Below, one piece after another: positions 8,502-18,625 of a DNA stretch of 54,593 nt. Within the stretch, counting starts at the first letter, position 1; each line of letters begins with the position of its first letter. The position numbers and the translations under genes are program-made. The DNA comes from an uncultured Candidatus Poseidoniales archaeon. Its GTDB lineage: Archaea; Thermoplasmatota; Poseidoniia; Poseidoniales; Poseidoniaceae. Location of the stretch: assembly GCA_905182125.1 (NCBI GenBank), contig CAJJAV010000005.1, positions 1 to 54,593 of the forward strand, read 5' to 3'. The notes under the pieces are model-generated. The model was not told where the DNA came from. It was given only the letters and a program-made list of their open reading frames with translations, and did not search any database.

Positions 8502-9380
8502 ATGTCGGATGTGTTGGTTGTTTACAAGAAAAACTTCGAAGCCGTGCATGACGCAAGCCTCGACATTATCACCACTGAACTCCAGCGATGCAGTGAGGAA
8601 CTCGGAGGGCTCCGGCTGGACATCCGTGCACGAGAGAGGGTGCGACGAGCGGATTTCATTGGACGGGATTTAGTGATCGTTCTTGGTGGCGATGGCACGC
8701 TGACAAGCATCTCGCACAACATCGATGCAACCACACCCGTGATGGGTGTGAATTCCCATCCACGAGAAGACGACCCAGAGGGTAGTTTTGGTTTTTACAT
8801 GGATTCAAACGTCGAAACATTTGCTCAGGATGTCCGTCGTGCCTTGGCTGGAACAGCCATCGTCAATAATTTGCCGCGATTGCAAGCGATCATTGATTCA
8901 ACATCTGGAAACCGATTCACAACAGATCCTGCGATGAACGATCTCTTGATCGCCAACACCCATCAATACGCTCCAAGCAAGTACCACCTACGTCGTGGTG
9001 AAAAGAAATGTGAACAGCAAAGCAGTGGATTGTTATTTTCTACGTGGCTCGGCCAAGGCGCTTGGTTGAACCATGCACTTGGCATTGAGGAATTAGCTTC
9101 ACTCAAATCAAAGGTTTCCGCTGAAGACACCGAAGGCCATTACTTCGTGGTCGCACGGGACCTCCCCCATGAAGTACGTACAGAAACGCCCTGGGCGTGG
9201 ATGGATTGGACAAAAGCAGCGACAACAATCACTTCTGACATGCACAGAGGCTATGTCGTACCTGATGGTTGGGATGAAGTGCACTTCAACCGCGGTGCCA
9301 CGATTACGGTGAACACTGAGGCTCCAAGATTGCGCCTGCTAACGTTCCGTAAAACGATGGCTGAAAAATTGGCGAACTAA
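8502..9380 (+). CDS. NAD(+) kinase family protein
   Basis: A 292-residue protein with the NAD kinase signature: a hydrophobic strand followed by VLGGDGTL (GGDG at 62-65), then PVMGVNSHP. Phosphorylation of NAD to NADP is the family reaction. The second half is divergent from the bacterial/archaeal PpnK type. The NE/D motif is replaced by LLIANTHQY, and SSGLLFSTWLGQGAW stands where SGPGSTAY-like residues normally sit. This pattern is closer to the mitochondrial NADK2-like branch. It starts 100 bp from a divergent membrane-protein gene and converges on the 16S rRNA gene. Activity is probable but the divergent motif leaves doubt about substrate. Confidence 0.75.
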   Translation: MSDVLVVYKKNFEAVHDASLDIITTELQRCSEELGGLRLDIRARERVRRADFIGRDLVIVLGGDGTLTSISHNIDATTPVMGVNSHPREDDPEGSFGFYMDSNVETFAQDVRRALAGTAIVNNLPRLQAIIDSTSGNRFTTDPAMNDLLIANTHQYAPSKYHLRRGEKKCEQQSSGLLFSTWLGQGAWLNHALGIEELASLKSKVSAEDTEGHYFVVARDLPHEVRTETPWAWMDWTKAATTITSDMHRGYVVPDGWDEVHFNRGATITVNTEAPRLRLLTFRKTMAEKLAN

Positions 9381-9450
9381 CGCCAGTGTGAGAAAGGGAT
9401 CGAGAGAGGGTGTACGCCCATAGTGGTGTAAAAAGTAAAGTGGTATAGGC

Positions 9451-9505
9451 CAAAAAAAGGGGTGGAGACTGGAGTTCGACAAAGAACTCCAGCCTCCGGT
9501 TTTTC
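9451..9505. terminator. Bidirectional hairpin terminator between NAD kinase and 16S rRNA
   Basis: Positions 9464-9477 pair with 9484-9497: 13 of 14 positions pair, with a 6-nt loop. On the plus strand the stem is followed by TTTTT at 9500-9504. On the minus strand it is followed by a run of seven T (plus-strand A-run 9452-9458). It can therefore end both convergent transcripts. It could also serve in 3'-end processing of the 16S precursor. Confidence 0.75.
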
Positions 9506-9507
9506 TT

Positions 9508-11010
<1,503 letters not shown>

Positions 11011-11280
11011 TCTCTTGTTATGATCCTTGGGCTACTTGTCGCTGAAATTCATTTGAATTTGCTGTCCTAAAAAAATTGGCGAGAGTATAATGCACTAATG
11101 CTTCTTGCACAAATTAATGCGTCATAATCTCGATCACCTACCTGACTCTGAGCGAGCTTCCGTGGGTGGAAGGGTTCTCAGAATCGCAATCGCTTCGGCT
11201 CCACGTGTCAAGAGGATGGCGGCTGTCATCGTCCTAGGACTCTGCCGCCAACGCCGTTCTCAACTACGCAAGCAACTTGG

Positions 11281-11303
11281 CCACTCACCTCCCCTATATC
11301 AAG
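11281..11303 (-). promoter_or_regulatory. Candidate 16S rRNA promoter
   Basis: The minus strand reads GATATAGGGGAGGTGAGTGG, a TATA element immediately followed by a GGGAGGT block. The same arrangement occurs before the uL3 operon and the eL41/tRNA-Trp unit. Predicted start is about 25 nt downstream, near 11270. Confidence 0.5.
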
Positions 11304-11387
11304 ATAACCGACAGGTTCGGAGGGGGAAAAAAGGCTACTGCGCCCCAAATCTATCGGGCCAAAGGCGCATATGAGGGGGAATGATTC

Positions 11388-11410
11388 TAAAACGGCCCTG
11401 AACCGGGCCG
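11388..11410 (-). terminator. Hairpin terminator after the DUF2892 gene
   Basis: CGGCCC (11393-11398) and GGGCCG (11405-11410) form a 6-bp GC stem. On the minus strand it is followed by TTTT. It lies about 150 nt past the DUF2892 stop and just upstream of the candidate rRNA promoter. Confidence 0.5.
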
Positions 11411-11558
11411 AAAAGGCGGTTTAAAGACCGAATGAGGCCTTTGTTCATCTAAGCAGCGCATCAGGTTTAATCACCAGAGGGGGCGGCCCCTCGCAAAGGG
11501 CCAGAAAGAAATGCTCGTCAATGGAAGAGGTTCACGCTTTGATCCAAAAGAGGTATCA

Positions 11559-11783
11559 TCATCCTTCAATCCCGGTATCCTGGTTGGCTTTGAAGGAGGT
11601 TGGGCAGGTGTTCACTCCAAACACTCGATAGAATGGACACCATCCAAAAACAGAGGTCATGACGCTCCAGGCACCAAAGAGGAGGAAGACAACTTCCCAG
11701 CCTGCACTTGCAACATAATCAAAGAGAACGACACCAAGTCCAGCGGACAATCGTGTGACACGATCAAACAAGCCAATGTTCAT
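11559..11783 (-). CDS. DUF2892 (YgaP-type) membrane protein
   Basis: A 74-residue protein starting MNIGLFDRVTRL, with two hydrophobic segments and the ending CPFYRVFGVNTCP. The start, the two helices and the C-P-x-Y-R-x-x-G-x-x-T-C ending are the DUF2892 pattern found in small inner-membrane proteins and in the C-terminus of rhodanese YgaP. The ATG at 11783 is chosen because family members begin at this point; an upstream in-frame ATG at 11825 adds 14 residues. Function is unknown; the paired cysteines suggest sulfur or redox chemistry. Confidence 0.75.
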   Translation of the reverse strand: MNIGLFDRVTRLSAGLGVVLFDYVASAGWEVVFLLFGAWSVMTSVFGWCPFYRVFGVNTCPTSFKANQDTGIEG

Positions 11784-12028
11784 CTTTTCCCACCCTGCAT
11801 AACCTAAAATCAGGCTACTTTCCATATAAAGACCCGTTTTTTCCTTGTATGGACGCTATCAACCGCAAAGGAATGAGTTCATTAGCGATTCTCACAGAAC
11901 TATTTTCGATCAAGAATGTGCCTGAACATCATCTCCAAATGTTCAGTTTTAGTGTCATTTCTTTGGTGACTTCTCGTTCCAAAGCCACTGGTAGCACACT
12001 GTCTTTGAATGGTATTCAGCACGATAAA

Positions 12029-12583
12029 TTACTGAACCTTCCGAGGGCTTTCAAGGGCTTCAGGCCATGGGCGCTGATCGTCCCAATCTGCCCAGTGCTC
12101 AACCCATGTTTCCATGAACGGCTTGGCGTCGAAGCCCAGGTCGGCCATCACTTCGGACGGAAGCGCAGTCCCCCCCTTACGTCGCAAACCAGCGCGCACC
12201 AAGGCAGAGGAACACACCGTGTCCCCTTGTTCCACCGTGTGCTGGAAATAGAAGAATTTCTCGTCCATGCCAACCAGTTGAGTTCGAATCAAGGCCTTTC
12301 TAAAAGGGCGAACTCGTTTCCGGTAACGGATTGTCGAACCACCAACCACAAACGCCAGGTTGTGTGTTCTTGTGTAGCGCACCAAACCGATGGTGAAAGC
12401 CAATTGGTAACGGGCCATGTCAAACATCACAAAATGGCGCCCATTATTCACTTCAGGATAGACATCTAAGTCGCCAATCATTGGCCGATAGAAGGTATGG
12501 AATTCAGCACGCCAATCGACATCAGTTTTCTTGCCGAAAGCATGCCAAATGGCCATTCGCAACACTCGAAGGTAAGGGTACAC
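12029..12583 (-). CDS. Acyl-CoA thioesterase-like protein (hotdog fold)
   Basis: This 184-residue frame matches the THEM6/4-hydroxybenzoyl-CoA thioesterase type of hotdog protein. It has a motif resembling N-N-x-x-Y/F (PEVNNGRHFVMFDMARYQ), then the strands VVGGSTIRYRKRVRPF and KFFYFQHTVEQGD. The called start is GTG at 12583; an internal ATG at 12556 (MAIWHAFGKK) is equally possible. It probably hydrolyses an acyl-CoA, but the substrate is not predictable. A 206-residue frame on the opposite strand is its shadow. It is divergent from the hydroquinone reductase gene, with about 225 bp between them in which I see nothing definite. Confidence 0.75.
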   Translation of the reverse strand: MYPYLRVLRMAIWHAFGKKTDVDWRAEFHTFYRPMIGDLDVYPEVNNGRHFVMFDMARYQLAFTIGLVRYTRTHNLAFVVGGSTIRYRKRVRPFRKALIRTQLVGMDEKFFYFQHTVEQGDTVCSSALVRAGLRRKGGTALPSEVMADLGFDAKPFMETWVEHWADWDDQRPWPEALESPRKVQ

Positions 12584-12808
12584 AAGCGGTCGTTTCGACC
12601 AGCGTTGATGAATGCTCGCCCGTACTGCAACGAGTCAAGTGAAGCAAAACCACTCACATCAGAGCAGGGCCTCATTCCGAGTCAGGAAGTGGGCATGTGC
12701 TGATCCCAAGCATGTGGTAAATGAAGCAAGTGCCGAATAGATCTCTTTGCCCCACAGTATCAATGACCGTACCTCAGCCTCATTAGAGGCCGTTCGTTCG
12801 ACCACCAC

Positions 12809-13759
12809 ATGGAGCCAACAGATGAACAAGCAGGTGCCTGGACCAAAGCCTTTGATTCAGGGAAGTTTATTCGTAAATCAAGTGAATTTCGCGACCAAAT
12901 TGAACCCAATGGTACCTTTGATGTTGAAAGCAACAGATACCATCTGTATGTGTCGCATGCTTGCCCCTGGGCGCATCGAACCCTCATCGCCCGTACCCTC
13001 CTTGGCCTTGAAGATCATATCACCACAGATGTGGTGGATTGGAGAATGAATCCAAATGGTTCATGGTCATTCAACGAGGAAGAAGAAGGGGCTACAGCAG
13101 ATTCACTTCACAGAGAGGAGAGTTTGGAAGGCGTCTATGCTCGAGCCTTTCCAGGATGGAAGGAAAGTGGAAGGATTGGGACTGTCCCGGTACTTTGGGA
13201 CCGGAAACACTCAACCATCGTCAACAATGAAAGCCGTGAAATTATCAGGATGTTTGACGCATTGTCCCAGTCAGGGCTTGGAAACGGAACGAGCTTGTGC
13301 CCTGAGCCTTTGAAAAAAGAAATCGATGCAATGATCGATGCGAATTACGAAGCGGTCAACAATGGCGTCTACAAGTCGGGTTTCGCTCGCACCCAAGACG
13401 CCTATGATGAGGCAGTTACGGCTTTGTTCGACCGACTTGATGAATTAGAACACCACCTCAACGGTCGAGAATGGTTGGTTGGGCAAGGAACTGGTCAACT
13501 CACTGAAGCTGATGTGTGCTTGTTCCCAACACTTGCTCGCTTCGATTTGGTGTATGTGGTTCACTTCAAATGCAACTTACGCAGAATCATTGACTATCCA
13601 AATTTGCAAGCCTTCATTGAGCGAATAATTAACTTAGAGGGCATTCGGGAAACGTGCCATTGGCACCACATCAAAGCCCACTATTTCTGGTCCCATCAGA
13701 ACATCAACACGTTCCGGATCATCCCTCTGGGCCCACTCGATGGCGTTCACACCAAGTGA
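12809..13759 (+). CDS. Glutathionyl-hydroquinone reductase-like protein (GST superfamily)
   Basis: A 316-residue protein close in length to YqjG/ECM4-type enzymes (about 320-330). The thioredoxin-fold N-terminal domain has YVSHACPWAHR with the active-site Cys52. The tryptophan-rich W-R-M-N-P-N-G-S-W segment, GTVPVLWD and the helical C-terminal domain with LTEADVCLFPTLARFD also match. These enzymes reductively remove glutathione from glutathionyl-hydroquinones. Most archaea do not make glutathione, so the gene looks like a bacterial acquisition, and its thiol partner in this organism is an open question. It converges on the zinc-ribbon membrane protein gene. Confidence 0.85.
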   Translation: MEPTDEQAGAWTKAFDSGKFIRKSSEFRDQIEPNGTFDVESNRYHLYVSHACPWAHRTLIARTLLGLEDHITTDVVDWRMNPNGSWSFNEEEEGATADSLHREESLEGVYARAFPGWKESGRIGTVPVLWDRKHSTIVNNESREIIRMFDALSQSGLGNGTSLCPEPLKKEIDAMIDANYEAVNNGVYKSGFARTQDAYDEAVTALFDRLDELEHHLNGREWLVGQGTGQLTEADVCLFPTLARFDLVYVVHFKCNLRRIIDYPNLQAFIERIINLEGIRETCHWHHIKAHYFWSHQNINTFRIIPLGPLDGVHTK

Positions 13760-13888
13760 ATGGAAATCGATTTCTCACCCGCATAGCATTGGGAACCAGC
13801 CGGGCTTGATTCCGATACCAAACAGCCAGTCCAAAGCTGTCTACGGAACAATACCTCCAGCCCAGCATAAGAGTCGACTTGCATCGAA

Positions 13889-14797
13889 TCAACCACCGCC
13901 ACCGCCACCACCATCGCCGCTGTCTACGGTGTAGTACACTGTGTAAGCGCCCAATGAGTAATCACTGCTAAGAATGGCCTCAGACAGCACAAATCTTGAA
14001 CCCTGGCGACCCATACCCGGACTCCTGATCCACTCAACCCATGCGATATACTTGCGATTAGGATCAAAATACTGGGTTCGTGTGTACTTTTCAAGGGGTT
14101 CTGGTCTGAAAAAATCAACCACGATTCCGAGAGCAAATTTGACAGAAGGGATGAATGTGAAGAATCCAATGACTGAAAGAATCAGCGCTAAGAGAAGGGG
14201 TACTTCAGAATCACCAAAAAGCGTCAATGGGAGCATGAGCAGGAAAAGGCCCGAGAAAATGGTGAATCCAAGCGCAAACCAAAGACCAAAAAAAGTCCCG
14301 AATACATTCTCAACCATGGTTGTTCCACGGTGGCCTTTGCGCTGTTCCAGCAAATCATAGGAGTCCAATTCTCTATTATCGGCGAGGGACGTCAAGAGAT
14401 TGTCACGGTCCGCTGAGTACCAATCAAAGTGGTCTTGCGAAGCAGATGTCAACTCCGGTTTGAACTCAAATTCAGAATCGCAATAAGGGCATACATTCGC
14501 CTCCTCAAACGGCGCTTGAATCGAAAGATGTTCATCGCAATACGGGCAAGCTACATCATAGGATTTTTCCGGCCCCTTGTCGATGTTAAGGACCCGGTTG
14601 TGAAGCTTTTCAGGGTCAAGATCATCGTCGCGATGGTTGAATGATGGTTCACTTGAATCCGTTTCGGGCATCGTAAGATCCAAGCCAAGGCGTTTCGACC
14701 AATACACAGCGGGGTTGGTCTTTTTCTCTTTCATTGCCGGTAGAGATACATTCCCCTCGGAACCTTTGAGAAAATAGAATGGCCCTGCAAGAGGCAT
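13889..14797 (-). CDS. Zinc-ribbon membrane protein, function unknown
   Basis: The frame is 302 residues. Around residues 84-108 there are two CPYC knuckles (ACPYCDEH and NVCPYCDSEF), which form one zinc ribbon. Two to three membrane segments follow (VFGTFFGLWFALGFTIFSGLF, then FLLMLPLTLF and VPLLLALILSVIGFFTFI). The protein ends with a run of glycines. Two starts are possible: the ATG at 14797 sits about 26 nt downstream of a TATA box and would be leaderless, while the ATG at 14734 (MKEKKTNPAV) gives a shorter N-terminus. No family was recognised. Confidence 0.65.
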   Translation of the reverse strand: MPLAGPFYFLKGSEGNVSLPAMKEKKTNPAVYWSKRLGLDLTMPETDSSEPSFNHRDDDLDPEKLHNRVLNIDKGPEKSYDVACPYCDEHLSIQAPFEEANVCPYCDSEFEFKPELTSASQDHFDWYSADRDNLLTSLADNRELDSYDLLEQRKGHRGTTMVENVFGTFFGLWFALGFTIFSGLFLLMLPLTLFGDSEVPLLLALILSVIGFFTFIPSVKFALGIVVDFFRPEPLEKYTRTQYFDPNRKYIAWVEWIRSPGMGRQGSRFVLSEAILSSDYSLGAYTVYYTVDSGDGGGGGGG

Positions 14798-14817
14798 ATG
14801 CCTTTACCTGCTTGTGG

Positions 14818-14827
14818 TTATTTATAA
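14818..14827 (-). promoter_or_regulatory. TATA box of the zinc-ribbon membrane protein gene
   Basis: Minus strand TTATAAATA, centred about 26 nt before the ATG at 14797. This spacing favours a leaderless mRNA starting at that ATG. Confidence 0.55.
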
Positions 14828-14945
14828 GGATGGGACCGGCGGCCAGACAAACAATACGAAAACGGCATGCGTTGCTCAATCAAGATTGGCTTGGCGATAG
14901 GAATTGCTTGAAGCAAATACCCGATGGAGTGACACTTAATGTTGA

Positions 14946-16892
14946 TCAATCAGCGCCGAAGAACTGACGGATCATTGGGTGCATTTCCATGGCCTGTTCC
15001 TTCTGAATCTGTTCGTATGTCCTGAGGATGATACCAACAGCCAGCAAGAGACCCGTACCCGATGCGTTACCCACCGTACCGAGCAAGTCGGCACCAGCAG
15101 CTAACAGCCCGACGAATGCACCTGAGAAGTAGGTGACCGGAGGAATGTAATTCTCCAAGATTTTCTCAAGGATTTTCGGGTTCTTACGGAACCCAGGAAT
15201 CTGCATACCTGTTCGTTCAATTTGCTTGGCGACGTCCTTGGTACCCATGTTGGTAGTATCGATCCAAAACTTCGCGAAGACCATCGAACCAACCGTCATC
15301 AGGGCGACATAGAACACCACGTGAACCATGATTTGTGTCAGGCTATGCCCGAACACGTCCCCCTGTTGATTAAGCAATGGCAGCATCCAGTCGTTGACAC
15401 CGTTGACCATACTCGCATACCAGGCAAACCCTCCAGAAGCGGTGGTTTGACCTGCTTCATAGGTTCCTATGAAACTCGATGCTGACGCCCAACCTTGACG
15501 ACCGAGGATCGGTGTCTGAGAGAGCGTTGGGTGGCTCCAGAAGAGGAGTGAGAACATGTTGATGTTCGCAAGCAAAGCAGCCATTAAGATGACCGGAATG
15601 TTGGAAGCGTAGACCAAACGAATTGGGTATTTTCCACGATGACCACGTACCTTACCGTGGGTGAGTGGTAGTTCCAGTTTCGAGGATTCAGCATAAGCGA
15701 CAACTAAGAACACGACAATCGATGAGAACAAAGCCGCAATCGGATTGACGTGCGTCAGCAACATCGTTTCGAATCCATTGTTGGAAATCATATCGGCGTT
15801 CGTCGCTTCACGGAACATGTAGAAGATCATCGGCAGTGTGCCTGATGGAGGGTTCTGAAGGGAGTAAGGTACACCAGTGGTGGCTGCGAGAGGTGAGAGT
15901 GTACCGACGAAGGTTGATTGCGCCACACCAGCAGCGATGAAGAGGGATATACCAGATCCAATACCCCATTTGCTGACCAATTCATCAAGCAAGAACACAA
16001 GGTAGGAACCTGCGAACAACTGTGCTACGATGACAAAGTTAGCCCAACCAAGCCCGTAGGTATCGATCAACATTTCTGTTGGGTCGAGGAAACCGTAGGT
16101 CTGTGGAATAGATTCGATTGGGATCATAATCAGAACCAGAAGCTTCTGCACCCCTTGGTACATTGCTTTGTCTTCTGTGTCACCAAGGTCCAAGCGGATG
16201 ATCTTAGCACCAGCAAACAATTGCATGATAATCGAACCGGTAACGATCGGTCCAATACCCAAGTGCATGATGGTACCAGAAGCACCAGCCATGATGGAAC
16301 GGAACCCACTGAACAAGTCAAGCGCTTGGCCTGACAGTCCGTAGAGCATGACGTTGGTCATGGCGAAGTAGATGATGAGAACAAAAGTTGTGGTCCACAT
16401 CTTTTCATTAAACCGAACGTGACGCTCTGGCTTGGTAATGGTTGGGTACACATCGACGAAGCGTCGTAGAGCGTACAAACGGCTGCTTTTGTCGCCACTC
16501 CACATGAAACATGTGAGAACCGCTGCAGCACCGAATCCGAGCAAGAGGACTCCTACGAGGAAGAATCCAACGCCATCAGCATAACCGCCCCATATCTCGG
16601 GGAGCCATACTTCTGGACGGACGTAAAAGACCGCTGTTCCGACCATTACAAGCCATCCAAGAAGCTTACCATAGCGTCCGATAACAGGGACATCCTTGAG
16701 TCCCTCGATCATATCAAATTGGAAGCACGCCATGAGATAGGCGACGTAAACCAGGGAGAAGACAATCCCGAACAATGCGGCATCGCGAGCTGCACCGACG
16801 CTGTTCAAATCATCTTTCGACCAGTAAACAAGGAGACCCCAGTAGAGTACCCCTGTCAAGGCAACGGCCCATGGAATTGGCTTGTGCTTCAT
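14946..16892 (-). CDS. secY: Preprotein translocase subunit SecY with N-terminal membrane extension
   Basis: SecY forms the protein-conducting channel with SecE and Sec61-beta. The canonical part starts near residue 145 (TKPERHVRFNEKMWTTTF..., TM1). It includes a plug-like stretch (LSGQALDLFSGFRSIMAGASGT) and the family segment MHLGIGPIVTGSIIMQL. At 648 residues it is far longer than the usual 450-500. About 145 residues with four predicted helices precede TM1, and the loops before and after the middle helices are also enlarged. A strong GGAGG 8 nt before the ATG supports the long start. It is the last gene of the ribosomal operon; no adk follows, unlike in many euryarchaea. Confidence 0.93.
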   Translation of the reverse strand: MKHKPIPWAVALTGVLYWGLLVYWSKDDLNSVGAARDAALFGIVFSLVYVAYLMACFQFDMIEGLKDVPVIGRYGKLLGWLVMVGTAVFYVRPEVWLPEIWGGYADGVGFFLVGVLLLGFGAAAVLTCFMWSGDKSSRLYALRRFVDVYPTITKPERHVRFNEKMWTTTFVLIIYFAMTNVMLYGLSGQALDLFSGFRSIMAGASGTIMHLGIGPIVTGSIIMQLFAGAKIIRLDLGDTEDKAMYQGVQKLLVLIMIPIESIPQTYGFLDPTEMLIDTYGLGWANFVIVAQLFAGSYLVFLLDELVSKWGIGSGISLFIAAGVAQSTFVGTLSPLAATTGVPYSLQNPPSGTLPMIFYMFREATNADMISNNGFETMLLTHVNPIAALFSSIVVFLVVAYAESSKLELPLTHGKVRGHRGKYPIRLVYASNIPVILMAALLANINMFSLLFWSHPTLSQTPILGRQGWASASSFIGTYEAGQTTASGGFAWYASMVNGVNDWMLPLLNQQGDVFGHSLTQIMVHVVFYVALMTVGSMVFAKFWIDTTNMGTKDVAKQIERTGMQIPGFRKNPKILEKILENYIPPVTYFSGAFVGLLAAGADLLGTVGNASGTGLLLAVGIILRTYEQIQKEQAMEMHPMIRQFFGAD

Positions 16893-16959
16893 TGTTCATC
16901 CTCCTTTATTGGTTGTGTCACGTGGTTATGAAAATTGAGGTCCATTCTGTTGTAAGAAC

Positions 16960-17376
16960 TCAGTCTTCGTTCTGTTCTTCGTCGTCGCCAGAGTCCACGG
17001 ACCCACCGGCGGCTTCGATCTTTTCAACGGCCTTTGCACTTGCTTCCTCAACGATAACGGTGAGGGCAGAGTTGATTCGACCGCTGCCAAGGATCTTGTC
17101 AATCCCTAGTTCTGTGAGGTTGATGGTATCTTTACCATCCGCCATGTCTTCAAGTTGGCTGACGTTTACGGTAATGTAAACGGTCCGGAGTGTTGGGTGA
17201 CGGTTGAAACCGTGCATGCCCCAATGGTTGGGCATGTACTTGATTCTGGTCATTACGCGGTGCTTGTTGATACCAGCGTTTCCTCGACCACCACGCTTAC
17301 CTGCTCCACGACCAGCTTTCTTGCCACGGCCATGGTATCGGTTGCGTCCACGATGCTTGTTTGCTTTTGTTCCCAT
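16960..17376 (-). CDS. rpl15: Ribosomal protein uL15
   Basis: A 138-residue protein with the glycine- and arginine-rich N-terminus typical of uL15 (RGRNRYHGRGKKAGRGAGKRGGRGNA), then NKHRVMTRIKYMPNHWG and a C-terminal segment ending in acidic residues. It binds 23S rRNA late in large-subunit assembly. The start follows a stop/SD composite TGAGGTG shared with the end of uL30. Confidence 0.93.
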   Translation of the reverse strand: MGTKANKHRGRNRYHGRGKKAGRGAGKRGGRGNAGINKHRVMTRIKYMPNHWGMHGFNRHPTLRTVYITVNVSQLEDMADGKDTINLTELGIDKILGSGRINSALTVIVEEASAKAVEKIEAAGGSVDSGDDEEQNED

Positions 17377-17387
17377 TCATCATCACC

Positions 17388-17858
17388 TCAAATCATTCGC
17401 TCAACGAGCGCACCAATTGCTTCGCCCCGAGGGCCGAGAGCGCCTCCAACGACAAAGGAGCGCTTGATGCCGCCCCATCCTTTCGGACCTCGTGGAGGGT
17501 GGAGTCGGAAGACTCTCTTCAAATCTGGACATGCCTTAACTGTGGTTTCGCCTGAGACGATGGCCTTAGCGAAGGCAGCCATGTTTGCGTATTCTGTGTG
17601 TTCTGCAACAATCTCGTCAGTCAGTGGAGCGTCGCCGACCATTCGGCCACGACCGCTCAACATCTTCTCGACCAGTTCTTCAGTTGCTTCGCCCCATGTG
17701 ACGTAGTCCTTGGCCTTTTGGAGCATGCCACGGTACTGTTCATTGTCTGGGATGATCACTGCGTGGTTGACCTTTGTCAGGTTCAAGTGCAACATCGTAT
17801 CTTTGATGGTGCGCTCAACGCCCACGTTGCTTCGTGCTCGTACAACAATCCAACTCAT
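17388..17858 (-). CDS. rpl30: Ribosomal protein uL30
   Basis: A 156-residue archaeal-type uL30 with an extended C-terminal part, which is the long form found in archaea and eukaryotes. Diagnostic stretches are MSWIVVRARSNVG at the start, RTIKDTMLHLNLTKVNHAVI in the middle and FRLHPPRGPKGWGGIKRSF near the end. The ATG overlaps the stop of uS5 by four bases. Confidence 0.93.
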   Translation of the reverse strand: MSWIVVRARSNVGVERTIKDTMLHLNLTKVNHAVIIPDNEQYRGMLQKAKDYVTWGEATEELVEKMLSGRGRMVGDAPLTDEIVAEHTEYANMAAFAKAIVSGETTVKACPDLKRVFRLHPPRGPKGWGGIKRSFVVGGALGPRGEAIGALVERMI

Positions 17859-18625
17859 TCGAGCATCCTCCCTTTGTGGATGAACAATCGTTCACGTAAT
17901 TCCTCAGGAACACGGGTGGTGTTGAGGTTGTGCAGAGCGTTGAATGTCGCTGCTGCATAGTTGATTGTTGTGCGGGTTTGTCCCTTTGTTCGTGAAAGAA
18001 CGTCGGTGACGCCTGCAAGGTCAAGAACACGCTTACCGGTTTGACCGATAACGAGGCCTTTGCCCTTTGCTGCAGGCATCAAGGTAACTCGGGTTGAAGC
18101 CGAGCGACCATGAGTCTTGAAAGGAATCGAGGTACCTGGACCAGACGATGATTCCCAAGAGCCGTTTCCGCGTTGAACCGCAATGAGGTTCAGTTTTGCT
18201 GCGGTGATGGCCTTGCGAATTGCTGTTGCAACTTCCTTTGCCTTTGCCATACCCAAGCCGACGTAGCCGTCTCGGTTACCGACGCAAGCCATGACGTTGA
18301 AGCGGACACGTCGTCCACTGTCAGTCATCCGTTGAACCATGTTGACCTTGATGACGTCGTCTTCGAGGTTAGGGATCAGTGCATCGACAATTTCGACTTC
18401 ACGGATTGGCAGGCCAGTGGCCAATGCTTGCTCGTAAGTCAGGATTTCTCCAGCCATGACAGCGTGACCCAAGCGAGTGCGTGGGACCCACTTTCGTAGG
18501 GCGAGGATTGGATCGTCTTGGTTTCGGCGTCGTGGACGGCGACCTTCGACTTTTTCCTCAGGTTCTTCAGGCGCATATGCTTGCATAAGACCTGGGGCCA
18601 TTTGTTGAACTTCTTCTTCTGTCAT
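17855..18625 (-). CDS. rps5: Ribosomal protein uS5
   Basis: A 256-residue archaeal uS5. The double-stranded-RNA-binding domain lies around residues 75-140 (VDALIPNLEDDVIKVN, then RFNVMACVGNRDGYVGLGMAKAKE), followed by the C-terminal S5 domain (GTSIPFKTHGRSAS, then DVLSRTKGQTRT). It acts at the mRNA entry side of the small subunit and in accuracy. The charged N-terminal tail is longer than in bacteria. The stop overlaps the next start (uL30), and the start abuts the uL18 stop. Confidence 0.94.
   Translation of the reverse strand: MTEEEVQQMAPGLMQAYAPEEPEEKVEGRRPRRRNQDDPILALRKWVPRTRLGHAVMAGEILTYEQALATGLPIREVEIVDALIPNLEDDVIKVNMVQRMTDSGRRVRFNVMACVGNRDGYVGLGMAKAKEVATAIRKAITAAKLNLIAVQRGNGSWESSSGPGTSIPFKTHGRSASTRVTLMPAAKGKGLVIGQTGKRVLDLAGVTDVLSRTKGQTRTTINYAAATFNALHNLNTTRVPEELRERLFIHKGRMLE

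Larger units (their letters stand above)
11011..11558 (-). other. Structured 16S upstream region without genes
   Basis: No convincing ORF. The stretch has several potential stems. One is GGCGGC...GCCGCC near 11218-11249. Another, GCGCC...GGCGC, spans about 11340-11368. The hairpins at 11393-11410 and about 11493-11505 are GC-rich. A promoter-like TATA element lies at 11294-11300. The 3' half is probably the transcribed 16S leader, about 260 nt if transcription starts near 11270. I looked for RNase P RNA and SRP RNA core motifs on both strands and did not find them. Confidence 0.5.

Noticed and set aside
11100-11510. RNase P RNA or SRP RNA gene upstream of 16S
   Set aside because: The conserved core motifs of either RNA (GAGGAAAGTCC-type or GGAA-tetraloop helix 8 pattern) were not found on either strand.
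11849-12469. 206-residue open frame on the plus strand
   Set aside because: It lies antisense to the thioesterase gene, whose protein matches a known family; the plus frame has no recognisable domain.
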